This document shows positions 55,860 to 64,000 of a stretch of DNA of 64,000 nucleotides, piece by piece. This stretch comes from Microbispora sp. H11081. GTDB taxonomy: Bacteria > Actinomycetota > Actinomycetes > Streptosporangiales > Streptosporangiaceae. Below the pieces are notes generated by a model. That model searched no databases. It worked only from the letters and a program-made list of their open reading frames with translations, and was not told the DNA's origin. A program made the position numbers and the translations under genes. Location: the NCBI RefSeq assembly GCF_012999535.1, contig NZ_JABBWV010000002.1, positions 310,001-374,000 of the forward strand. Reading direction: 5' to 3'. Position 1 is the stretch's first letter. Each line of letters starts with the position of its first letter.

Positions 55860-58800
55860 CCCGGACCGGCCTCTCACCGGCCAAACAAGCGCTGCTGGCG
55901 CAGCGGCTCAGAGCCGGGAAAGCCGCGAGGCTCACCGTGCCGCCGCGGCCGGACGGCACCCACCCGCCGCTTTCGCACGCCCAGGAGCGCCTGTGGTTCC
56001 TGGAGCAGTACGCCCCGGGCACCACCGCCTACACCGTCGCCTTCGCCGTCAGGCTGGACGGCGGCGAGATCGACGACGCGGCCCTGGAACGCGCGCTCAC
56101 CGAGGTGGCCAGGCGGCACGAGAGCCTGCGCACCCGGTTCGTCACCACCGACGACGGGACGCCGGAGATCGTGCTCGACGACGAGCCCCTGGTGGAGCTG
56201 CGGCTGTCCGACGACCCCGCCACTGTGCGGGAGGTCGTGCAGGAGGAGCTGGCCCGGCCGTTCGACCTGGCCACCGGCCCGCTGCTGCGGGTGCTCCTGG
56301 TCCGGCTGGGCGTCCGCGAGCACGTGCTGCTCCTGACCATGCACCACACCGTCACGGACGGCTGGTCGTGCGACATCGTGATGGAGGAACTGCTCGCCCT
56401 GCACGAGGCGTACCGGACCGGGACCGAGCCCGATCTCGGCGCTCCGCCCGTGCAGTACGGCGACTACGCGCTCTGGGAGCGCGGCCGCACCCACGAGGAC
56501 GACATCCGCTACTGGCGGGACCGGCTGGCCGGGCTGCCGCCGCTGGAGCTGCCGACCGACCTGCCGCGCCCGCCTGAGCAGGGCTCGGCGGGCGCCGCGC
56601 ACACCGTCGCGCTCGACCGGGAGCTGGTGGACGCGCTCACGGAGCTGGGCGGGGCGAACGGCGCGTCGCTGTACATGACGCTGCTCGCCGCCTTCCAGGT
56701 GCTGCTCGGGCGCTACTCAGGCCAGGACGACTTCGCGGTCGGGTCGCCCGTGTCGGGGCGCGACCTGCCGGAGCTGGAACGGGTGGTCGGTCTCTTCATC
56801 AACTCGCTGCCGATGCGGGCCGACCTGTCCGGCGACCCGGCCTTCACCGAGCTGCTCGGCCGGGTGCGGGAGACGGCGCTGGACGCCTACACGCACCAGG
56901 AGCTGCCCTTCGACCGGCTGGTCGGCGAGCTGGGCGTCGAGCGCGACGTGAGCAGGTCGCCGGTGTTCCAGGTGATGTTCGCGCTGCAGAACTACCGGTC
57001 GGCGCCGCTGCGCACCCAGGGCCTGGCCATGTCGGCGTACCCGTTCGAGGTGACCGCCAGCCGGTTCGACCTCGCGCTGTACCTGATGGACCTGGGCGAC
57101 GGCCTGCGGGGCACCCTCACCTACCGCACCGAGCTGTTCCGGCCGGAGACGATCGCGCGCCTGGCGGAGTGCTTCGAGAACCTGCTCAGGTCGATCGTGG
57201 CCGACCCCCACGCGCGGCTGTCGGACCTCGAACTGCTCCCGGCCGGCGAGCGCGGCCGCGTGCTCGGGTTCGCGGGAGCGGCGCCCGGGGCGGGGGCGCC
57301 CGCCGCGGACGCGTTCGACGGGGCGTCGTCGCCGCACGAGGCGATCGCGGCGCAGGCGGCCCGCACGCCGTCCGCGACCGCCGTCGCCTGCGGCGGCGAC
57401 ACCCTCACGTACGCCGAGCTGGACGCCGCGGCCGACCGGCTCGCCCGGCGGCTGCGCGAGCTCGGCGTACGGCGCGACGACCGCGTCGCGATCTGCCTGG
57501 AGCAGTCGACCGGGCTCGCGGTCGCGGTGCTCGGCGTGCTCAAGGCGGGCGCGGCCTACCTGCCGCTCGACCCCGAGCACCCGCGCGGCCGGCTCGAGTA
57601 CGTGCTGGCCGACGCCGGGGCGTCGATCGTCGTGACCACCCAGGACCTGCGCGACCGGCTGCCCGGCGACATCACCGCCGTGGACCCCGGCGAGGACGCG
57701 CGGGGGCCGGTGGACCCCTGGGAGCCGGTGGCGCCGGCCGACCTCGCGTACGTGATCTACACCTCCGGCACGACCGGGCGGCCCAAGGGCGTCGCGGTGC
57801 AGCACCACGAGGTGATGGTCTACCTCGCCGGGGTGCGGGAACGGCTGGACGTCGAGCCCGGCTCGTCCTTCGCCCTGCTCCAGTCGCTCGCCTTCGACTT
57901 CGGCGTCACGGTCTTCTACCTGTGCCTGATGACCGGCGGCACCCTGCACCTGGTGCCCTCGCGCACCGCGGGCCCCGAGCTGGCGGAGATCTTCCGGCGC
58001 ACCGGGATCGACTACCTCAAGATCACCCCGTCGCATCTGGCCGCGCTGCTCGCGGACGCGGGTCCTGACGACCTGCTTCCCCGGAAGCTGCTGCTGCTGG
58101 GCGGGGAGGCGGCGCCGCGCGGCTGGGCCGCCGAGCTCGCGGCGAAGGGCCGCTGCCGGGTCGTCAACCACTACGGTCCGACCGAGGCCACCGTGGGCGT
58201 GACGACCTACGACGTCGCACGGCTGCCCGCTCCCCGCGGCCAGGCCGAGTCGGGCGTGAGCCTGCCGATCGGCTCGCCGCTGCCGGGCGCGCGGGCGTAC
58301 GTGCTGGACGAGCGGTTGCGGCCGGTGCCGGCGGGCGTGCCGGGGGAGATCTACCTCGGCGGCGACCGGCTGGCCCGCGGCTACCTGAACCGGCCGGGCC
58401 TGACAGCCGACCGGTTCCTGCCCGACCCGTACGGCCCGCCGGGGTCGCGCATGTACCGCACGGGCGACCTCGGCCGGTGGTCGGGCTCCGGCGACCTGGA
58501 GTTCCTCGGCCGCCGCGACCTGCAGGTGAAGATCCGCGGCTACCGGGTCGAGCTGGGCGAGGTCGAGTCGGTGCTGGCCGACCATCCGGACGTCGCCCAG
58601 GCCGTCGCCGAGCCGCGCGGCGAACAGCTCGTCGCCTATCTCGTGCCCGCCGTCGAAGGCGCGCGGCCGGAGGCGGCGGACGTGCGCGCGTGGCTGGCCG
58701 ACCGGCTGCCCGCGTACATGGTCCCCTCGCGGTACGCCTGGCTCGACGAGCTGCCGCTCAAGTCGCACGGCAAGGTGGACCGCGCGCGGCTGCCGGAGCC

Positions 58801-61393
58801 GGAGGCCGACGTGGCGGCGGCCGAGTACGTCGCCCCCTCGCCCGGCGCCGAGGAGGACGTGGCACGCGTCTGGGCCGAGGTGCTGGAGGTCGAGCGCGTG
58901 GGGGCGCTCGACGACTTCTTCGCACTGGGCGGCCACTCGCTGCTGGCGATGCGGGTCATCGCCCGGCTGCGCAAGGCGCATCCGGACCGGCAGATCACGG
59001 TGCTCGACGTGTTCAAGCACCGCACGGTCCGCGAGCTGGCCCGGCTGCTCACGGCCGAGGGTGACGTGCCGCGCTCGCTGCTGCACCGGCTCACCCCCGC
59101 CAGGCCCGCCACCACCACCTTGGTGTGCGTGCCGTACGGCGGGGGCAGCGCGGTCGTCTACCAGCCGCTCGCGGACGCGCTGCCGGACGACTGGGCGCTC
59201 TACTCGGTCGCGGTGCCCGGCCACGAACTGGGCGAGGAGTCCCGGCCGTTCGACGAGGTCGTCGTCGACTGCGTGGCCGAGATCTCCGAGATCGTGGCCG
59301 GGAACGGCGGCTCGCTCGTGCTGTACGGCCACTGCGGCCTCGGCGTCATGCTGTCGACCGAGATCGCCAGGAGGCTGGAGGCCGACGGCCACACGGTGGA
59401 CGCGCTGTATCTCGGCGGCGTGTTCCCCTTCGCCCGCCCGGGCCGCGGCATGAACTGGCTCGGGACCTTCCTGGACAACCTCACCAGCGACCAGCAGCGG
59501 GTCAACGCCCTGACCGCGGCCGGGCTCGACGTGGAGGACCTGGGCAGGGAACAGGTCAAACTGATCGTGCGCAACCGCCGCGAGGGCACCCGCGCCGCGG
59601 AGCGGTACTTCACCCGGATCTTCGAGGAGCACGGCACCGCGCTGCGCGCGCCGGTGATCGCCGTGGTCGGCGAGCGTGACCCGGCGGCCGAGTTCTACCA
59701 GGAACGTTACAAAGAGTGGCACTGCCTGTCGGACACGACGGCGTGCGTCGTCCTCGACGAGGCCGGGCACTTCTTCCTGCGGTACCGCAACCACGAGCTC
59801 GCCGACATCGTCACCGGCACCCACACCGCCCTCGCCTCCGGGCGTACGGAGGGGCTGGAGCGGGACGAGGACCGCACCTGGTGGCTGCAGGGCGTCTCCA
59901 GCAGGTCCGCGGAGGCCGGACCCGGAACCGAAAACGGGACCGGCCCGGAAGCCGGGGCCGAGGCCGAGGTCGGGGCCGGGACCGAGACCGTGAGAGCCGG
60001 GGTGAGAGTCGGCCCGCCGCCCAGCATGCGGCGCTTCCTCCTCGTCGCGGCCGGGCAGCTCGTCTCGATGACGGGCTCCGCGCTGACCGAGTTCGCCATC
60101 CCGCTGTGGATCTACCTCACTACGGGGTCGCTCGCCAGGTTCGCGCTGTTCTCCGTGCTCGGGCTGCTGCCCGGCATGCTCGTCGCCCCGCTGGCCGGCG
60201 CCATCGTCGACCGGTTCGACCGGCGCAAGGTGATGATCGCCGGAGACGTGGCCGCGGGCGGCACCCAGCTCGCGCTCGGGCTGCTGCTGTGGACCGGCAA
60301 CCTGCAGGTCTGGCACATCTATCCGCTGCTGGTCGGCCTGTCCGTCGCGCTCACCTTCCAGCGGCTCGCGTACAACTCGGCGATCCCGCAGCTCGTGCCG
60401 AAACGGTTCCTCGGGCACGCCAACGGCATCGTCCAGATGGCCATGGGCAGCACGCAGCTCATCGTGCCGCTGATCGCGGTCGGGCTGATGTCGACGATCG
60501 GCCTTGAGGGCATCCTCATCATCGACGTGGTCAGCTACGTCGTCGCCACGCTCACCATCGCGCTGATCCGCTTCCCGGCGACGATGGCGTGGAAGCGGCG
60601 GGAGACCGTGCTCGCCGAGATGATGGGCGGCATCCGCCACTCCTGGGGCCACCGGGGCTTCCGCGCGATGCTGTTCTACTTCGCGGTGCTGAACGTCTTC
60701 CTGTCCCCGCTGTTCATGATGATCTCGCCGCTGGTGCTGTCGTTCGCGACGCTGACCGAGGTCGGCAGGGTGTCGTTCGCGGGCGGGCTCGGCGCATTCC
60801 TCGGCGGTCTCGCGATGGCCGCCTGGGGCGGCCCGCGGCGCAGGCGGTTGTACGGCGTGCTGCTGTCCACGCTCGCCCTATCGGTGTTCTGCCTGCTGAC
60901 CGGGCTCTACCAGGACCTGCTGATCATCGCCATCGGCGCGTTCGGCATGTCGCTGTGCCTCACCCTGCTGAACGGCGTCTACGCCACGATCATCCAGGTC
61001 AAGGTGCCGCAGCGGTTCCACGGCCGGGTCATCGCGCTGAACACGCTGGTCGCCTGGTCGACGCTGCCCATCGGCTTCGGCGTGGTCGCGCCGTACGGCG
61101 CCCAGGTCTTCGAGCCGCTGCTCGCCCCCGGCGGGCCGCTCGCCGACACCGTGGGCGTGGTGCTAGGCACCGGACCCGGCCGCGGGATCGGCTTCATGTA
61201 CGCCTGTTTCGCCCTGGCGATCGCCGTGATCGCGCTGGTCGCCATGCGGGTGGGGGTGCTGCGCAGGTTCGACGCGGAGGTGCCCGACGCGCTGCCCGAC
61301 GACGTCGTCGGCTACCAGGCGGTGACCGAGCGCGTGGCGGCGGCGCGGGGCGGCGCGCAGGCGGTCCGCGAACCGGAGAAGGAGCTCGCATGA
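55856..61393 (+). CDS. Nonribosomal peptide synthetase (C-A-T-TE) fused to an MFS exporter
   Basis: 1845 residues in one frame. Condensation domain about 39-460 with MHHTVTDGWS; adenylation domain about 493-970 with YTSGTTGRPKG (near 635), HYGPTEATVG, YRTGDLGRW and KSHGKVDR; carrier domain with LGGHSLLAM, Ser1028 the phosphopantetheine site; thioesterase about 1083-1328 with YGHCGLG, where Cys1160 replaces the usual Ser; a Gly/Glu/Ala linker; then from 1391 a complete MFS transporter (about 12 helices, IVDRFDRRKVMIAGD). The specificity residues read DFTKLGHVGK starting at Asp681, close to codes for aspartate. One module thus condenses an acyl donor with Asp-like substrate, releases it and exports it. 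Start GTG 55856 (VTRTGLSPAKQALLAQRL). Overlaps the ligase gene (ATGA). Confidence 0.92.
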   Translation: MTRTGLSPAKQALLAQRLRAGKAARLTVPPRPDGTHPPLSHAQERLWFLEQYAPGTTAYTVAFAVRLDGGEIDDAALERALTEVARRHESLRTRFVTTDDGTPEIVLDDEPLVELRLSDDPATVREVVQEELARPFDLATGPLLRVLLVRLGVREHVLLLTMHHTVTDGWSCDIVMEELLALHEAYRTGTEPDLGAPPVQYGDYALWERGRTHEDDIRYWRDRLAGLPPLELPTDLPRPPEQGSAGAAHTVALDRELVDALTELGGANGASLYMTLLAAFQVLLGRYSGQDDFAVGSPVSGRDLPELERVVGLFINSLPMRADLSGDPAFTELLGRVRETALDAYTHQELPFDRLVGELGVERDVSRSPVFQVMFALQNYRSAPLRTQGLAMSAYPFEVTASRFDLALYLMDLGDGLRGTLTYRTELFRPETIARLAECFENLLRSIVADPHARLSDLELLPAGERGRVLGFAGAAPGAGAPAADAFDGASSPHEAIAAQAARTPSATAVACGGDTLTYAELDAAADRLARRLRELGVRRDDRVAICLEQSTGLAVAVLGVLKAGAAYLPLDPEHPRGRLEYVLADAGASIVVTTQDLRDRLPGDITAVDPGEDARGPVDPWEPVAPADLAYVIYTSGTTGRPKGVAVQHHEVMVYLAGVRERLDVEPGSSFALLQSLAFDFGVTVFYLCLMTGGTLHLVPSRTAGPELAEIFRRTGIDYLKITPSHLAALLADAGPDDLLPRKLLLLGGEAAPRGWAAELAAKGRCRVVNHYGPTEATVGVTTYDVARLPAPRGQAESGVSLPIGSPLPGARAYVLDERLRPVPAGVPGEIYLGGDRLARGYLNRPGLTADRFLPDPYGPPGSRMYRTGDLGRWSGSGDLEFLGRRDLQVKIRGYRVELGEVESVLADHPDVAQAVAEPRGEQLVAYLVPAVEGARPEAADVRAWLADRLPAYMVPSRYAWLDELPLKSHGKVDRARLPEPEADVAAAEYVAPSPGAEEDVARVWAEVLEVERVGALDDFFALGGHSLLAMRVIARLRKAHPDRQITVLDVFKHRTVRELARLLTAEGDVPRSLLHRLTPARPATTTLVCVPYGGGSAVVYQPLADALPDDWALYSVAVPGHELGEESRPFDEVVVDCVAEISEIVAGNGGSLVLYGHCGLGVMLSTEIARRLEADGHTVDALYLGGVFPFARPGRGMNWLGTFLDNLTSDQQRVNALTAAGLDVEDLGREQVKLIVRNRREGTRAAERYFTRIFEEHGTALRAPVIAVVGERDPAAEFYQERYKEWHCLSDTTACVVLDEAGHFFLRYRNHELADIVTGTHTALASGRTEGLERDEDRTWWLQGVSSRSAEAGPGTENGTGPEAGAEAEVGAGTETVRAGVRVGPPPSMRRFLLVAAGQLVSMTGSALTEFAIPLWIYLTTGSLARFALFSVLGLLPGMLVAPLAGAIVDRFDRRKVMIAGDVAAGGTQLALGLLLWTGNLQVWHIYPLLVGLSVALTFQRLAYNSAIPQLVPKRFLGHANGIVQMAMGSTQLIVPLIAVGLMSTIGLEGILIIDVVSYVVATLTIALIRFPATMAWKRRETVLAEMMGGIRHSWGHRGFRAMLFYFAVLNVFLSPLFMMISPLVLSFATLTEVGRVSFAGGLGAFLGGLAMAAWGGPRRRRLYGVLLSTLALSVFCLLTGLYQDLLIIAIGAFGMSLCLTLLNGVYATIIQVKVPQRFHGRVIALNTLVAWSTLPIGFGVVAPYGAQVFEPLLAPGGPLADTVGVVLGTGPGRGIGFMYACFALAIAVIALVAMRVGVLRRFDAEVPDALPDDVVGYQAVTERVAAARGGAQAVREPEKELA

Positions 61394-62952
61394 CGGCGGC
61401 GACACGCACGCGGGGCGTGCCCGCGCTCACCCTGCCGGAGCTGCTGCGCCTGCGCGCGGGGCAGGAGCCGGACGGCGAGGCGATGATCGTGGAGGGGCAC
61501 GGGACGCTCACTTTCGCGGAGTGGGAGCGCAGGTCGGAGGCGCTCGCCGCCGGGCTGGTGGCCCGGGGGGTCACGCCGGGCGACCGGGTGGCGCTGCACT
61601 TCGGCAGCCGCGACTGGATCGACTTCGCCGTGGCGTTCTTCGGGGTGCTGAAGGCGGGCGCGGTCGCCGTGCCGATGTCGGACCGGCTGGCGCCCGCCGA
61701 GCTGCGCTACATGATCCGGCACTGTGCCGCGACGGCGGTGCTGCTCGGCCGGGACCTCACGACGCCCGGGCCAGGCACGGGGGAGCAGGGCGCGGGGGAG
61801 GAGAACACAGAGACGTGGAGCGCGACCCCGGCGGACCTGGAGGCCGGCGCGGGACCGGAGCCCGCGTGGGAGGGACCACGGGTGCGGCCGAGGGACCTGG
61901 CTCAGATCCTCTACACCTCCGGCACGACCGGGCGGCCCAAGGGGGTCGGCGCGACCCACGCCAACCTGGCCTACGGGTGCGTCACGCAGCCCAAGCACCG
62001 CAGGTTCGCCCACTCGCGGCACCTGCTGCACGCCTTCCCGATCGGCACCAACGCCGGGCAGACCATGCTGGTGAACGCGCTGGACGCCCGGCCGACGGTG
62101 CTGACCCCCGCGAGGTTCACCCCCGGCCGGTTCGCCCGCCTGATCGAGACCTACCGTCCCGGCACCGTGTTCGTGGTGCCCTCCATGGCGATCGAGCTGC
62201 TCGACGCGGGGCTGCACGAGCGGCACGACATGTCCAGCGTGGTGCTCCTGGGGTCGGCGGCGGCGGCGCTGCCTCCCGCCCTGTCGGAGCGCCTGTCGGC
62301 GGCCTTCCCGAACGCGACCGTGACGAACTACTACACGTCCACGGAGGCCGCCCCCGCCCAGACGATCATGATTTATGACCGTACGCGGCCGGCCGCGCTT
62401 GGGCGGCCCGCGTTCGGCGGCTCGCTGCGCGTCACGGACGAGGAGGGCGCCCCGCTCCCGCCGGGGGAGACCGGCGAGGTGTGGATGCGCTCGCCCACCG
62501 TCCCCCGGTCCTACTTCGGCGACGCCGAGGCGAGCGCCAGGTCGTTCCGCGACGGCTGGGTGCGCATGGGCGACCTCGGCTACGTGGACGCCGACGGCTA
62601 CCTCTACCTCGTCGACCGGGAGAGCGACGTGGTCAAGACGGGGGCGTTCAAGGTGTCCACGCTGCAGGTGGAGGCCGCGCTGTACGAGCACCCGCTGGTC
62701 GCCGAGGCGGCGGTCTTCGGGCTGCCGCACCCGGTGCTCGGGTCCGTGCTGGGCGCCGCGGTGGTGCCCAGGGCGCCGGGGCTGTCCACGAGTGAGGTGC
62801 GCGCCTTCCTGATGGACCGGCTGGCCTGGCACGAGCTGCCCGAACGGGTCCTCGTGGTCGACAGCCTGCCCAGGAACCAGTCGGGAAAGGTCATCAAGAA
62901 GGAGCTGCCCGCGCTGCTGGGCGACTCCGTTATCAGCACGGAAGGCAAGTGA
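61390..62952 (+). CDS. Stand-alone adenylate-forming ligase
   Basis: 520 residues. YTSGTTGRPKGVG, NYYTSTEAAPAQT, MGDLGYVDADGYLYLVDRESDVVKTG (given in part) and NQSGKVIKKEL are the acyl-adenylate family motifs, with the final lysine catalytic. No carrier domain is attached, so it either makes acyl-CoA or loads a separate carrier protein. It probably activates the acid joined to the amino acid by the NRPS condensation domain. ATG overlaps the NRPS stop, and the next gene starts one base after its stop. Confidence 0.88.
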   Translation: MTAATRTRGVPALTLPELLRLRAGQEPDGEAMIVEGHGTLTFAEWERRSEALAAGLVARGVTPGDRVALHFGSRDWIDFAVAFFGVLKAGAVAVPMSDRLAPAELRYMIRHCAATAVLLGRDLTTPGPGTGEQGAGEENTETWSATPADLEAGAGPEPAWEGPRVRPRDLAQILYTSGTTGRPKGVGATHANLAYGCVTQPKHRRFAHSRHLLHAFPIGTNAGQTMLVNALDARPTVLTPARFTPGRFARLIETYRPGTVFVVPSMAIELLDAGLHERHDMSSVVLLGSAAAALPPALSERLSAAFPNATVTNYYTSTEAAPAQTIMIYDRTRPAALGRPAFGGSLRVTDEEGAPLPPGETGEVWMRSPTVPRSYFGDAEASARSFRDGWVRMGDLGYVDADGYLYLVDRESDVVKTGAFKVSTLQVEAALYEHPLVAEAAVFGLPHPVLGSVLGAAVVPRAPGLSTSEVRAFLMDRLAWHELPERVLVVDSLPRNQSGKVIKKELPALLGDSVISTEGK

Positions 62953-62953
62953 G

Positions 62954-64000
62954 ATGTCACCGACGCTCATGGAGGAGGGGGCGCAGGCGTCCCTCGCTCA
63001 GCACGGCATGTGGATGACGGAGCAACTGGGCTGCGGGGGCCGCGTGTACCGCATGCCGCTGGCAATCCGGTTCGACGGCCCCCTGGACGTGACCCGGCTG
63101 CTGGCCGCCTGCGACGACGTGGTCCGCGCGCACCCCCAGCTCGGGGCGGCGCTGGCCGAGCGCGACGGCGTGCTGCGCCTGACGCCGGCCGCCGTGCCGC
63201 CGCCCGTCGTGTTCGAGGACGCCACGGGACGCGAGCCGGCCGAGCTGGTCGAGCGCGAGACGTCCCTCACGCTGGACCTGGGGACCGGGCCGACGGCCCG
63301 CTTCACGCTCTTCCGGCTCGCGCCGGAGCGGCACCTGCTCGTCGTCGTCGCCCATCACGCCGTCTTCGACGGCATGTCGAAGGACATCCTGGTGCGCGGC
63401 CTGGCCGACGCCTACGCGGGATCGCGGCCGCCGGCCCCTCCCTCGGCGTACGGCGAGGCCGTCGGGCGGGAGAACGCCCGGGTGGCCGAACTGCTCGGCG
63501 AGGCCGCCGAGTTCTGGCGCGACCGCTGGCGGGACCGGCAGGACCTGCGCCTCCCCGGGCTGTCCGGGGTCTCGATCCGCGCCGCGGCAGGCGAGGCCGT
63601 CGACGTGGAGCTGCCCGCCGAGCTCGCGGTCTGCGCGGACAAGATGGGCGTCACCCGGTTCGAGCTGGTCCTCGCCGCGCTGCACACCCTGCTCGCGGCG
63701 TACGGGAACGAGGGCGCGGCGGTGGCCGTCGACCTGTCCACCAGGACCGAGGAGACGCGGGGCCACATCGGCCCCTTCGTGAACGAGCTGCCGGTGACGG
63801 CCCCCGCCCCGGGCGGGACGTTCGCCGAGTTCGCCAGGTCCCTGCGCGAGGAGCTGCGGGCCGTCTACCGGTTCCGGCAGGTGCCGCTCGCGCGCGCCGT
63901 CGGCGGGGTGACCCCCCGCACCGCGCTGACGCCGGTGTCGGTCAGCTACCGCAGGCGGGACGGGAACACGCCGGAGTTCCCCGGCGTGGACGCGGCGGTG
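62954..64000 (+). CDS. Condensation-domain protein, partial
   Basis: 349 codons to the window edge without a stop. The N-terminus (SLAQHGMWMTEQLGCGGRVY) and VVVAHHAVFDGMSKD with the HHxxxDG active site mark a condensation domain. Later DLSTRTEETRGHIGPFVNELPV matches the C-terminal lobe. GGAAGG lies about nine bases before the ATG. It may be a free-standing condensation enzyme or the start of another multidomain synthetase. One base separates it from the ligase gene, so it belongs to the same operon. Confidence 0.88.
   Translation, partial: MSPTLMEEGAQASLAQHGMWMTEQLGCGGRVYRMPLAIRFDGPLDVTRLLAACDDVVRAHPQLGAALAERDGVLRLTPAAVPPPVVFEDATGREPAELVERETSLTLDLGTGPTARFTLFRLAPERHLLVVVAHHAVFDGMSKDILVRGLADAYAGSRPPAPPSAYGEAVGRENARVAELLGEAAEFWRDRWRDRQDLRLPGLSGVSIRAAAGEAVDVELPAELAVCADKMGVTRFELVLAALHTLLAAYGNEGAAVAVDLSTRTEETRGHIGPFVNELPVTAPAPGGTFAEFARSLREELRAVYRFRQVPLARAVGGVTPRTALTPVSVSYRRRDGNTPEFPGVDAAV

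Noticed and set aside
56717-60652. 1311-codon open frame antisense to the NRPS
   Set aside because: No recognisable domain, and the plus strand encodes the full synthetase with all motifs.

Overview
The window is high-GC actinomycete DNA. Strong GC at third codon positions, ATGA/GTGA gene overlaps, many GTG starts, F420/flavin luciferase-like enzymes, tandem universal stress proteins and many leaderless promoters (TANNNT six or seven bases before the start codon) all point that way. The gene types and a 14-bp operator identical to the CelR/CebR cello-oligosaccharide box suggest the Streptosporangiales, but I cannot name the genus from sequence alone.

Bases 1-50,300 are mostly housekeeping and stress genes. 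They run: a cell-wall amidase broken by a C-run frameshift; the methylmalonyl-CoA mutase operon mutA-mutB-meaB; a CehA/McbA-type metallohydrolase; the iron-uptake operon efeUOB behind two adjacent iron boxes; an ABC-F ATPase; a zinc-ribbon protein and a kinase-like phosphotransferase diverging from an F420 oxidoreductase over a symmetric -10; a methyltransferase/DedA pair diverging from a two-component system across a perfect 46-bp palindrome; HAD phosphatases; a secreted protein of unknown function; arfB; lon behind a HAIR (HspR) element; a Fic AMPylase behind a 42-bp hairpin; an acyl-CoA synthetase; an HtrA-like protease; cydABDC diverging from padR; two universal stress proteins; a secreted nuclease; ctaD; thioredoxin; class II DAHP synthase; and a FAD monooxygenase.

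Bases 49,365-64,000 hold the most unusual part. A minus-strand operon encodes a 2-oxoacid dehydrogenase (E1-alpha, E1-beta, E2) ending in a GH1 beta-glucosidase. It diverges from a nonribosomal peptide operon made of one C-A-T-TE protein fused to a 12-helix MFS exporter, then a stand-alone adenylate-forming ligase, then a condensation-domain protein cut by the window edge. An aldose 1-epimerase lies on the far side of the glucosidase. The three promoters (epimerase, dehydrogenase-glucosidase, NRPS) each have a TTGACA/G -35, a TANNNT -10, and a TGGGAGCGCTCCCA-type operator at or just after the predicted transcription start. This suggests one LacI-family repressor sensing cello-oligosaccharides controls sugar use and production of a secreted small molecule together.

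Between the glucosidase and the epimerase lies a non-coding array of 52-53-bp repeats in mirror-image orientation around a palindrome. No rRNA or tRNA genes, insertion sequences or CRISPR arrays were found.
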